From Streptomyces sp. NRRL F-5630 (GTDB lineage Bacteria > Actinomycetota > Actinomycetes > Streptomycetales > Streptomycetaceae), in NCBI RefSeq assembly GCF_000719475.1, contig NZ_JOGO01000006.1, positions 1-64,000 of the forward strand: a stretch of 64,000 nt of DNA, in the 5' to 3' direction. Below, piece by piece: positions 29,610 to 37,237 of the stretch (position 1 is the first letter of the stretch; each line of letters begins with the position of its first letter). Under the pieces are notes generated by a model, which was not told where the DNA came from, did not search any database, and was given only the letters and a program-made list of their open reading frames with translations. Made by a program: the position numbers and the translations under genes.

Positions 29610-30590
29610 TCAGACGTACGGGGGCGCGCTGATGCCGAGCAGGGTCAGGCCACCGGCGAGCACCGTCCCGGCGGCTTCGGCGAGGGCCAGCCGGGCGCGG
29701 TGGGCGGCCCCGGGTTTGAGCCCGCCGAGCGGGAGCAGCCCGCCGGTGCGGTCGTGGAGGTCGAGCAGGGCGTCGGCGACCCGCACGAGACGGCGCGCGA
29801 GCCGGTCGGGCGCGCGGTGCTCGGCGGCGCGCAGCAGCACGACGGGGTGCTCGGCGAGCAGCGCGAGCAGTGGCGCGGCGTGCGGGCCGCTGTCCCCGGG
29901 CTCGGGGGCGTATCCGAGCGCGGCGGCGTTGCGCACGAGGGCGAGGGCGCGGGAGTGCGCGTACCGCACGAGGAAGAGGGGGTTCTCGACGCGCTGGACG
30001 AGCAGGGCGGCGTCGAGGCGCGGGCGGTCGGCGGGGGCGGTGTGCAGGAGGGCCCAGCGGCGCGACTCGGGATCGAGGGGGGCGGTCCGCTCGTAGGGGG
30101 GCGCGGCGCGGAGGGGTTCGCCGGTCGTCTCGCTCACGTCGGCCTGGCCGCCCTGAGCGCGGGTGAGGCGTACGACGGCCTCGGCGAGGACGTGGGCGCG
30201 CTCGCCGAGGGGACGGAGCGTGACGCGGTGCCCGGCGAGAGCGTCGCCGCGGCGGGGGGCGAGGGTCTCGGCGACGAGGTCGCGCTCGTACGTGGCGGGG
30301 TCGGAGAGCGCGAAGTTGAGGAAGCCGGGCCCCGTGACGCGGACGTCGGCGAGGCGCGGATCGTGCCGCAGCCGCTCGCGGAGGATACCGGCGAGGACGA
30401 GCGGGGACGTGTGCGCGGGCCCGGCCGCGAGGAGCGCGACGTTGCAGGCGTAGTCCCCGTACCCCCCGGGCCGCGGCACGGCGACGGTGACCCGCCCCAG
30501 CACCTCCTGCGGCACGGAGGCGACCTCTCCGTCGGCGACGGCACACCGCAGCGCACCGAGGACGGTGCGGGAGAGTTCTGCGGGGGTCAC
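29610..30590 (-). CDS. nrtL: ArgS-related anticodon-binding protein without catalytic domain
   Basis: This 326-residue protein matches the two ends of arginyl-tRNA synthetase with the middle removed. The N-terminal Add-1-like domain (VPRPGGYGDYACNVALLAA, then GPGFLNFAL) is followed after a linker by the DALR anticodon-binding domain (VQRVENPLFLVRYAHSRAL to the C-terminal tail). The HIGH and KMSK ATP-binding motifs are absent, so it should not aminoacylate. In mycobacteria and corynebacteria true argS sits directly before lysA; this protein occupies that place. It probably binds tRNA-Arg or acts as a regulator, but function is unknown. The start is GTG at 30590. tRNA-Arg(CCG) is encoded less than 700 bases away. 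Confidence 0.88.
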   Translation of the reverse strand: MTPAELSRTVLGALRCAVADGEVASVPQEVLGRVTVAVPRPGGYGDYACNVALLAAGPAHTSPLVLAGILRERLRHDPRLADVRVTGPGFLNFALSDPATYERDLVAETLAPRRGDALAGHRVTLRPLGERAHVLAEAVVRLTRAQGGQADVSETTGEPLRAAPPYERTAPLDPESRRWALLHTAPADRPRLDAALLVQRVENPLFLVRYAHSRALALVRNAAALGYAPEPGDSGPHAAPLLALLAEHPVVLLRAAEHRAPDRLARRLVRVADALLDLHDRTGGLLPLGGLKPGAAHRARLALAEAAGTVLAGGLTLLGISAPPYV

Positions 30591-30665
30591 GGGTCCAGCG
30601 TAGGGGAGGGGGGAGGGGTGGGGGCGAATGGATAAGGAGGAGGTCCCGGAATGTGGACGGGCGGC

Positions 30666-31088
30666 TCACTCGCCCTCGTCCGCGCCGCCCTCTCCTCGTT
30701 CGACGGAGACCCTGCGCCCGCGCTCGGCGAGTTCGCGCACGGCGGCGACGAGGCACTCGGGCTCGAAGGGCTTGGCGACGAAGAGATCGATCTCGGTGAG
30801 CGAGCGCCCGGCCTCGCCGACGCTGGAGGCACTGACCATGGCGAGCGGGACGTGGCGCGTACGCGGATCGGCCCGCAGCCGCTCGGCGGTCCGGACCCCG
30901 TCGAGCCGGGGCATGACAAGGTCGAGCGTGATGACGTCGGGCCGCACCTCGTGCACGATCTCCAGGCACTCGGCACCATCGGCCGCGGTCACGACCTCGA
31001 AGCCTTCCAGTTCGAGATTGACCCTGATCAGCTGCCGGATCATCTTGTTGTCATCGACGACAAGAACCCGGCCGGTCGCCCCTGGCAC
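30666..31088 (-). CDS. Single-domain response regulator
   Basis: This 140-residue protein is a bare receiver domain. The acidic pair VVDDN is at residues 10-14, the phosphoacceptor is Asp56 in VITLDLVMP, the Thr/Ser position is within AMVSASSVG, and Lys is in FVAKPFEPE. There is no DNA-binding output domain, so it acts through protein contact, and no kinase gene is adjacent. The C terminus is acidic and Gly-rich. The start is GTG at 31088. TAGGCT seven bases upstream of it suggests a leaderless mRNA. Confidence 0.85.
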   Translation of the reverse strand: MPGATGRVLVVDDNKMIRQLIRVNLELEGFEVVTAADGAECLEIVHEVRPDVITLDLVMPRLDGVRTAERLRADPRTRHVPLAMVSASSVGEAGRSLTEIDLFVAKPFEPECLVAAVRELAERGRRVSVERGEGGADEGE

Positions 31089-31268
31089 AACCCCGAGCCT
31101 AGGCGCGCTCCTCGCCCCTCGTCCCGGCTTTCCCCACATCCACCTCCACGGAGGGACCCACCCGGACGCCCGTACGGACCCCCTCCCCCAGCCCCGGAAT
31201 ACCTGGTCACGCCCACCCACCCGAAGCTGATACTGTTCTACCCGTCGCCGCCCCACAGCGGCCGACAC

Positions 31269-31340
31269 GCCCCCGTAGCTCAGGGGATAGAGCAACGGCC
31301 TCCGGAGCCGTGTGCGCAGGTTCGAATCCTGCCGGGGGCA
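31269..31340 (+). tRNA. tRNA-Arg, anticodon CCG
   Basis: The 72-base gene folds fully. The acceptor GCCCCCG pairs with CGGGGGC, leaving discriminator A. The D-arm is GCTC...GAGC, the anticodon stem ACGGC/GCCGT encloses loop CTCCGGA with anticodon CCG, and the T-arm GCAGG-TTCGAAT-CCTGC is standard. CCA is not encoded. It reads CGG codons. The 3' half of this tRNA is a known type of integration site for actinobacterial integrative elements, but no integrase is present here. Confidence 0.96.
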
Positions 31341-31679
31341 CTCGCCAGAGATCAGCGGAAACACGGCGCTGAGCTGGGCGGATGCCGAGAGGAGAGGGCG
31401 GGAGTCAGTTTCACTGACTCCCGCCCTTTCTCGTTCCCTCCCACCGTTCGCGTGTGAGCCACTGCGGGCAAGCGCGCATACTGCCCAGCTCACAGCCTCA
31501 CGGTGGAGACGCAGTAGATCCACCCCACAGCCCGGAGAGGCGCGCCGCCGGGACGGCCCCGGGACAACGCCTCGAACGTGCACCGCGCCGGGCTGAGCCG
31601 AAGCTCGACTGCTGCGCTGCAGTTCCGCCTCCTACTCCGGCTGGAAATGGTGATCTGGCGTCGTGAGACGCTGACGTTC
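31341..31679. other. Spacer after tRNA-Arg
   Basis: Apart from the tRNA terminator at 31395-31427, no gene is evident in this 339-base stretch. I looked for a second copy of the tRNA 3' end (an att duplication) here and in the next 2 kb and saw none. Confidence 0.5.
31395..31427 (+). terminator. Terminator downstream of tRNA-Arg
   Basis: AGGGCGGGAGTCAGT (31395-31409) and ACTGACTCCCGCCCT (31413-31427) form a perfect 15-bp stem with a 3-base loop, followed by a short T-containing tract. Confidence 0.8.
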
Positions 31680-32057
31680 ATGCTCGCCAAGCTGCAGTGT
31701 GTGGTGTTGGACTGTGCGGATGTCGTTGAGCTGTCCGGGTTCTACCAGTCGCTTCTAGGCGGTGTGGTGAACCAGCCGGATCCGCGGTGGTCACTCGGCG
31801 AGGGCTGGGCGACGCTCCATGCCGATGATGGGTTCGTGCTGGCCTTCCAGAGGGTGGTGGCTCATCGGCCGCCACAGTGGCCGGATGCCTCTCGGCCCCA
31901 GCAGTTCCACCTCGACCTGGAGGTCGAGGACTTGGGCCAGGCCCAGGAAAAGATCCTCAAACAGGGCGCCACACTGCTCGACGCGGGTGATGGAAAGCGG
32001 AGTTGGCGGATTTTCGCGGATCCCGCAGGGCACCCGTTCTGTCTCGTCCGGCACTGA
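31680..32057 (+). CDS. VOC superfamily (glyoxalase/bleomycin-resistance fold) protein
   Basis: This 125-residue protein has the paired beta-alpha-beta-beta-beta modules of the vicinal-oxygen-chelate fold. The pattern LQCVVLDCADVVELSGFYQSLLG opens module one, FHLDLEVEDLGQAQEKI opens module two, and the end FADPAGHPFCLV is characteristic of the actinobacterial VOC group. The metal or substrate ligand set cannot be assigned. The start is ATG at 31680; no strong ribosome site is seen. Base composition is slightly less GC-rich than neighbouring core genes, fitting an accessory origin. Confidence 0.78.
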   Translation: MLAKLQCVVLDCADVVELSGFYQSLLGGVVNQPDPRWSLGEGWATLHADDGFVLAFQRVVAHRPPQWPDASRPQQFHLDLEVEDLGQAQEKILKQGATLLDAGDGKRSWRIFADPAGHPFCLVRH

Positions 32058-32089
32058 AGCAGGCGCCGCAGGGTGCGGCCACCCGTTGA

Positions 32090-32541
32090 TCACCGTGAAG
32101 TGTGTGGGCTGTGGGGGAGGTTCAAGCCAGTTGGGCCCCGCCGTCGGAATGGGCTGGCGAAGACCGCCCGCGTGGGCGGGGTTCCCGGCTCCAATGGCGC
32201 TTCGGCCTGGGCTTGGGTGTCAGGCCGTGCTGTTCCGGGACGTGCGTGATGGTAGGCGGTGAAGGCTGAGGGGGGAACGACGGCCGCGCTGAACCAGAGG
32301 AACGGCGCCGCCTGTCCGAGGGCGAGGAGCGCCAGGGTGGTGGCGCCGAAGGCCGCTGCGTACGTGGGGAGTTGAACCGCGCGCGGGATCGTGGACCGTG
32401 CTTTCAGCGAGGCGAACATTCTTCGGAACACGGCCGCGGCAAGCGGCGCAGCCACCCGTCGGGCGAGGGACCCGCCCAGCCGATGACGCGAATGAAACCC
32501 CACCAGGCGGAGAGCGTCAGCAGTTCCAGTAGGAGCGCCAA
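32090..32541 (-). pseudogene. Frameshifted DUF2568 (YrdB-like) membrane protein gene
   Basis: Two minus-strand frames together give a DUF2568-like protein. From a TTG at 32541, one frame reads LALLLELLTLSAWWGF with IGWAG, then breaks near 32460. A second frame, offset by one base, continues RRVAAPLAAAVFRRMFASLK, then AVQLPTYAAAFGATTLALLA and LWFSAAVV, and runs on to a stop at 32090. DUF2568 proteins normally read GLAFLLEL...WGF...PLLAAVVWGLF.APKA in one frame. A GGGGGAT ribosome-like region precedes the TTG. The family assignment is from memory and the single frameshift is seen directly; a sequencing error cannot be excluded. Confidence 0.5.
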
Positions 32542-32772
32542 TCCCCCTTGACGAAGAAGAAGACGCGAGCAGCAGGTGGGAGCGGGGGTGACCGCGGGGC
32601 CGCCTCGGCTGCACGAAGGCTCCCGGCAGGCGGGCACGCAACCGACCAGGTCTTGCACGGCCCCCGGACGATTCGGGTGACGAGGTCTGAGGCAGGTGGC
32701 GCCGGCTGCTGGGCTTCGCCGGCGAGGTACGGGCCACCGCGCGGGCTGCCCGGTTGTGGCTGTTCCGCAGGC

Positions 32773-33477
32773 ATGGAGCACACTGCCCTGATGGAGGAGT
32801 GGGAGCAGGACGAGGCGTACAGGCAGTGGCGGGCGTCCTTGGGGGTGTTGCTGTCGGATGCCGGTCGGCTGGCCGCGTGGCAGGAGCGGCGCTACCGGTT
32901 CGCCTGGGAGTTGGGGGCGGTTCTCACCAAGGCGTCCGGCGAGACGCCGGCTCTGACCGGCCCCGCTCTGTACGGGGTCTTTCTGCCGTCGACGGGGCTC
33001 TGTTACGTCGGGCAGACCCGGGATGCGGAGCGGCGCCTCAACGACCTGCCGGTGGGTGAGAGCCACCACCTCGCGAATACCGTGCCTCCCGAATTGTGGG
33101 AGAGAGTCGTGGTCGTGCGCTGGCCGGTCCTCCTGGACGGGGCACCGGCCGGGGACCAGAAGGCAGCGGCGGATGGCGACGAGATCGTCACGGGACTGGC
33201 CCTGGAGTACCTGCTCCAGCTGACCTTTACGCCCCCGCTCAACAGTCGGCGACGGCACCGGGACGGCATGTGGCGTCCCAGGAACCTTGCCGCCAGCAAG
33301 TCACGCGGCGCTGTCGCCGCAAGGAATCTGCCGGGCCTTTGGGCCCTGGTCCGGACCGCATGGCTGGAGCTGGCGGAGTGCCCGGCCCCGGCAGACGGCA
33401 CCTCGGTGGTCACTTCGCCCGCGGGGCGGGCCGTCTTCCCCTCGGCGCTGCACCAAGATTCCTCACCCTCCGCGTAG
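32773..33477 (+). CDS. GIY-YIG-like nuclease-fold protein
   Basis: This 234-residue protein carries a central GIY-YIG-like segment, LYGVFLPSTGLCYVGQTRDA followed by ERRL. The two short motifs are degenerate (YGVF and CYVGQT), with a downstream Arg and then EYLLQLTFTPPLN, where the family's Glu and Asn usually sit. The N terminus (residues 1-60) is Trp/Glu/Arg-rich and the C terminus is Ala/Arg-rich, without a known DNA-binding motif. It may be a stand-alone nuclease or an inactive relative. I prefer the ATG at 32773; the upstream extension overlaps the decayed minus-strand gene. It lies alone in the accessory patch after tRNA-Arg. Confidence 0.6.
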   Translation: MEHTALMEEWEQDEAYRQWRASLGVLLSDAGRLAAWQERRYRFAWELGAVLTKASGETPALTGPALYGVFLPSTGLCYVGQTRDAERRLNDLPVGESHHLANTVPPELWERVVVVRWPVLLDGAPAGDQKAAADGDEIVTGLALEYLLQLTFTPPLNSRRRHRDGMWRPRNLAASKSRGAVAARNLPGLWALVRTAWLELAECPAPADGTSVVTSPAGRAVFPSALHQDSSPSA

Positions 33478-33546
33478 CCCCCCTCGCCCCACCCCGCAGC
33501 GGCTTCGCCCTCCCCCTGTCGAACGCCGGGAAGGGGCCCGGTGGGG

Positions 33547-34518
33547 TCAGGAGGCTTTTTTGCGGGAGGGGGGTGTCTTCTTCTTCGGGGCTGTTTTCTT
33601 CGCGGCCGTCTTCTTCGCCGGGGCTGATTTCTTGGCCGGGGTGGTCTTCTTCGCGGAGGCCGTCTTCTTCTTGGGGGCCGCCTTCTTCTTCCTGTCCTCC
33701 AGTTGGTGGACCTCGGCGACCTCCTCCTCCGAGGGGTCCGCGCCGCGGGACTTCTGGGCCGCCTTCACGCTGTTCTCCAGGGCCGCCATCAGGTCGATGA
33801 CCTTGCCGCCGCCCGCCGGGCGTTCGGGGGCCGGGAGTTCGTGGCCCTCGGTCTTCGCCGCGATCATCTCCTCGACGGCCTGCCGGTAGTCGTCGTGGAG
33901 GTCGTTCACGTCGACCTCTCCGAGGGTGTCCATGAGGGACTCGGCGAGGTCGAGTTCCTTGTCGCGGACCTTGACGTCCTCGGTGGGTGCGACGCCCTCG
34001 GGGGCGCGGATCTCGTCGGGCCAGTGCAGGCCGTGCAGGACGAGGACGTCGCCGACGACCCGGAGCATCCCGAGGCGCTCCTTGCCGCGCAGGGCGAACT
34101 TCGCGAGTGCGACGCGGTTGCCGCGCTTGAGCGCCTCGCGCAGCAGCGTGTACGGCTTCGCGGCGTTCGAGCCGCCCGAGGCGAGGTAGTAGGCGGCGTC
34201 CATCTGGAGCGGGTCGATGCTGTCGGCGGGAACGAAGGCGACGATGTCGATCGTCTTGGTGGTCGGCAGCGGGAGCGAGGCGAGGTCCTCGTCGGTGATC
34301 GGGATGAGGCTGCCGTCCGCGTCCTCGTACGCCTTGCCGATCTCGTCGCCCGGGATCTCCTTGTCCTCCAGTTCGCACACCTTGCGGTAGCGGACCCGGC
34401 CGCCGTCCTCGGTGTGGATCTGGCGGAAGGAGACGGTGTGGTTCTCGGTGGCGTTGACGAGTTTCACCGGGATGCTGACCAGGCCGAAGGAGACCGCGCC
34501 GTTCCAGATCGATCGCAC
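33547..34518 (-). CDS. ku: Non-homologous end-joining protein Ku
   Basis: This 323-residue homodimeric DNA-end-binding protein starts MRSIWNGAVSFGLVSIPVKL, the conserved opening of bacterial Ku, and includes GRVRYRKVCELEDKEI. The bridge and ring core runs to about residue 260. A Lys/Ala/Pro-rich tail (repeated KKxAPKK) follows, as in streptomycete Ku proteins, and probably adds non-specific DNA binding. The start is GTG at 34518. It is divergent from the LigD-type polymerase gene, sharing an 83-base intergenic region. Confidence 0.96.
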   Translation of the reverse strand: MRSIWNGAVSFGLVSIPVKLVNATENHTVSFRQIHTEDGGRVRYRKVCELEDKEIPGDEIGKAYEDADGSLIPITDEDLASLPLPTTKTIDIVAFVPADSIDPLQMDAAYYLASGGSNAAKPYTLLREALKRGNRVALAKFALRGKERLGMLRVVGDVLVLHGLHWPDEIRAPEGVAPTEDVKVRDKELDLAESLMDTLGEVDVNDLHDDYRQAVEEMIAAKTEGHELPAPERPAGGGKVIDLMAALENSVKAAQKSRGADPSEEEVAEVHQLEDRKKKAAPKKKTASAKKTTPAKKSAPAKKTAAKKTAPKKKTPPSRKKAS

Positions 34519-34601
34519 GTGGCTGCCTTTCGCCGGAGGGCTCCCGCCGTGGACTCGCGCCGGGAAGGGTGGGCGCCCGCTTTGCGTGGAATTCTTATCG
34601 T
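34519..34601. promoter_or_regulatory. Divergent ku / ligD-polymerase promoter region
   Basis: The only AT-rich island, ATTCTTATCGTA at 34591-34602, abuts the ATG of the polymerase gene. On the minus strand it gives TACGAT, a fair -10 for ku with a leader of about 70 bases. On the plus strand no ribosome-binding site precedes 34602. Confidence 0.4.
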
Positions 34602-35483
34602 ATGACGCCGATCACACATGTGGCGGGGCGACGGCTCGCGCTGAGCAATCTGGAGAAGGTGCTGTACCCGGGCGACGGCTTCACGAAGGGGGAGGTGCTG
34701 CACTACTACGCGGGGGTGGCGGAGGTCATGCTGCCGCACCTGCGGAACCGGCCCGTCTCCTTCCTGCGGTATCCGGACGGGCCCTCGGGCCAGCGCTTCT
34801 TCTCCAAGAATCCGCCGCCCGGTACGCCCGAATGGGTAAGGGTCGCCCGTGTCGAGCGCTCGGAGGGGGCGGGCGAGCAGGTGGTGATCGACGACCTGGC
34901 CTCGCTCATGTGGGCGGCGAACCTGGTGACGGAGTTCCATACGCCGCAGTGGCGACTGGACGCGCAGGGGCTCGCGGACCGGCTCGTGCTCGATCTGGAC
35001 CCCGGCGAGCCCGCGACGATCGTCGAGTGCGGGATCGTCGCACGGTGGCTGCGGAAGCGGCTGGCGCGGGACGGACTGACCGCCTACGCGAAGACGTCGG
35101 GCTCCAAGGGCCTGCATCTGCTCGCGCCGCTCGTCCCCGCGCCGTCGTCCGAGGTCACGGCGTACGCGAAGAAGCTGGCCGTGGAGGCGGAGGAGGAACT
35201 CCCGGACCTCGCGCTGCACCGCATGACGAGGAAGCTCCGCGCGGGCAAGGTCTTCGTCGACTTCAGCCAGAACGCGGCAGCGAAGACGACGGCGACCCCG
35301 TACACCGTCCGCGCCCGCGACTACCCCACCGTCTCGGCCCCGCTGACCTGGGCGGAGGTCGAGGCTTGCGAGGACCCGGAGGACCTGGTGGTCCTGGCCC
35401 AGGACATCCCGTCCCGCCTGGAGAAGCACGGCGAGCTCCTCGCGCCACTGGTGGCGGGCGAGGGAGCGGGGGAACTGCCGTGA
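34602..35483 (+). CDS. LigD-type polymerase/primase domain protein (NHEJ)
   Basis: This 293-residue archaeo-eukaryotic-primase-fold enzyme fills gaps and adds nucleotides at double-strand breaks with Ku. It begins with the LigD-Pol pattern RLALSNLEKVLYPGDGFTKG. The catalytic Asp pair lies in RLVLDLDPGEP, and KTSGSKGLHLLAPL contains the nucleotide-binding Ser/Lys/His. Length equals a lone polymerase domain, so ligase and phosphoesterase domains are not fused. The start is ATG at 34602. A ligase gene follows 241 bases downstream on the same strand. Confidence 0.94.
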   Translation: MTPITHVAGRRLALSNLEKVLYPGDGFTKGEVLHYYAGVAEVMLPHLRNRPVSFLRYPDGPSGQRFFSKNPPPGTPEWVRVARVERSEGAGEQVVIDDLASLMWAANLVTEFHTPQWRLDAQGLADRLVLDLDPGEPATIVECGIVARWLRKRLARDGLTAYAKTSGSKGLHLLAPLVPAPSSEVTAYAKKLAVEAEEELPDLALHRMTRKLRAGKVFVDFSQNAAAKTTATPYTVRARDYPTVSAPLTWAEVEACEDPEDLVVLAQDIPSRLEKHGELLAPLVAGEGAGELP

Positions 35484-35724
35484 GGGCGCGCGGGGGCGGG
35501 AGGACCGGCGCGAGGGAGCACGACGGCGGAACCGCCGCGGAGGCATACCGCGGCGGAGGAACCGCCGCGGACGGGTGGGGCGGCGGCGACACCGGTGCGA
35601 CGGCCCGCCCGGCGCACACCGGGTGCGCCGCCGCGCCCGGCGGGCGGGACCGCGCGCGTACGGGGCCCGCGTGGCGGCGGCCGGTGCGGTGTCCCCGGCC
35701 GGGCCGCCGGACGGGGTGGGGCTC

Positions 35725-36639
35725 GTGAGCGGGCTGCCTCCCGGCTTCGAGCTGCCTCTCCGTGCCGCCCTCGCCGAGGCCGTCGACCGGCTGCCCTGTG
35801 GGGCCGGGTGGGTGTACGAGCCGAAGTTCGACGGGCACCGGATGCTCGTGGTGCGGGGGGAGCACGTCGTGTTGCAGGCACGGTCGGGGCGGCGGGTGAC
35901 CGGCGCCTTTCCCGATCTCGTGGAGGCCGCGGAGCGGTTGCCCGAGGGGACCGTGCTCGACGGGGAGGTCGTGGTGTGGACGCAGGGGCGCACCGATTTC
36001 GCCGCCGTGCAGCGGCGGGCCGCGGCGACCGCAGCGCGGGCCCCGGCGCTCGCGCGGGCGCTGCCCGCCTCGTACGCCGCCTTCGACCTCCTCGCGCTCG
36101 ACGGTGAGGACCTGCGGCGGCGGCCGTACGAGGAACGCCGCGCCCGGCTCGTCAGCCTGCTCACGCCGCTCGGGCCTCCGCTCCAGGCCGTGCCCGCGAC
36201 GTACGCGCGCGACACGGCGCTCCAGTGGTACGAGGCGCTCGCGGGAACCGGCGTCGAGGGCATCGTCGCCAAGCGGGCGCGGCAGGGTTACCAGGGCGGG
36301 CGGCGGGCGTGGCGCAAGGTGCGGCACCGCGACACGAAGGACGCGCTCGTCCTCGGGTACGTCGGCGCGCGGCGCGCGCCGCGGCTGCTCGTGCTCGCCC
36401 TGCCGGGTGACGGCACCCCCGTCGCCTCCCGGCCGCTCTCCCCCGCGCTGCGCGCCGGGGCCTCGGCCGCGCTGCCCGCCGACGAGGAGGGCGCGGCGGA
36501 GGCGGTGGTCACGGCCGCCGGTGTCGGGGAGGTCCCGTACACGGCGGTGCGGCCCGGCGGGGTCGTGGAGGTGCGGCAGGAGACCACACGGCAGGGGACG
36601 GTGGAGGCCGTGCGGTTCCGGGGCGGGCCCGGGGAGTGA
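35725..36639 (+). CDS. ATP-dependent DNA ligase (LigD-ligase type)
   Basis: This ligase of about 304 residues seals nicks using ATP. The adenylated lysine is Lys34 (with this start) in VYEPKFDGHR. LDGEVVVW, FDLLALDG, EGIVAKRA and the OB-fold motif region WRKVRHRDTKDALVLGYVGA follow in order. It lacks polymerase and phosphoesterase domains. The start is uncertain: GTG at 35725 gives SGLPPGFELPL and the usual N terminus, while the frame remains open back to 35575 through a Gly/Arg-rich stretch. It probably works with Ku and the polymerase upstream. Confidence 0.9.
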   Translation: MSGLPPGFELPLRAALAEAVDRLPCGAGWVYEPKFDGHRMLVVRGEHVVLQARSGRRVTGAFPDLVEAAERLPEGTVLDGEVVVWTQGRTDFAAVQRRAAATAARAPALARALPASYAAFDLLALDGEDLRRRPYEERRARLVSLLTPLGPPLQAVPATYARDTALQWYEALAGTGVEGIVAKRARQGYQGGRRAWRKVRHRDTKDALVLGYVGARRAPRLLVLALPGDGTPVASRPLSPALRAGASAALPADEEGAAEAVVTAAGVGEVPYTAVRPGGVVEVRQETTRQGTVEAVRFRGGPGE

Positions 36640-36744
36640 GCGCTCGCCGTGACACCTTGCGGTCTTTTGCGATCTCTCCATGCGCCTTTTACGTTGATTC
36701 ATGACCATATGTGGTCGCTTCGTCACACTCCAGGGAGTCCTTCC

Positions 36745-37149
36745 ATGCCGCACCGGAAACCCGCCGCACTCGCCCTCCTCACCGCCACCGCCGCCCTCCT
36801 CTCCCCCGCCGCCGCGGCTCACGCCGACACGGCCCCCGACGGCGGCAGGGCCCCCTACGCCCAGACGGCTCCCGGCGCCGGTGCGGGCCCCCGCGCCGTC
36901 TTCGGCGAGACGCCGGCCAGCGCGCACGGCCGCGTCGTGGCGCGCGAGGGCCTGACCCTGCGCGACGCCCCGCGCCGCGCGGGGACCGAGGTCGGGCGCC
37001 GCCCGTACGGCGACAGCGTCGCGATCCACTGCGCCATGCTCGGCGAGCGCGTCCACGGCGAGGACCGCTGGTACCTCCTGACGGACGGGACCTGGGTGGC
37101 GACGCCGAGCAGGTCGATCGAGACCGACGGCGTGCCGCGCCCCTGCTGA
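36745..37149 (+). CDS. Secreted SH3-like domain protein
   Basis: This 134-residue exported protein has a signal peptide at residues 1-27 (basic start, Leu/Ala-rich core, AHA cleavage). The mature part contains a bacterial SH3-like module of about 60 residues (VAREGLTLRDAPRRAGTEVG, then DRWYLLTDGTWVATPS), with a Cys in the module and one at the very C terminus. Such modules bind peptidoglycan or other surface ligands. The start is ATG at 36745 with GGGAG eight bases upstream. Specific function is unknown. Confidence 0.78.
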   Translation: MPHRKPAALALLTATAALLSPAAAAHADTAPDGGRAPYAQTAPGAGAGPRAVFGETPASAHGRVVAREGLTLRDAPRRAGTEVGRRPYGDSVAIHCAMLGERVHGEDRWYLLTDGTWVATPSRSIETDGVPRPC

Positions 37150-37237
37150 ACCCGTCCCGCGCGACCGCGGACCCGCCTCCCGCCGACTCCACCTCGCATA
37201 ACGGGACATTGCGTACCCCGCTTGCTACGTTCCCGGC

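Noticed and set aside
32404..33258. A 284-codon minus-strand frame opposite the GIY-YIG-like gene
   Set aside because: Only its last 45 codons look protein-like, and these belong to the frameshifted DUF2568 gene. The rest is an Arg/Pro/Gln-rich shadow.
31341..33546. att duplication of the tRNA-Arg 3' end, or an integrase
   Set aside because: No second copy of the T-arm/acceptor sequence and no tyrosine-recombinase motifs were found in this interval.
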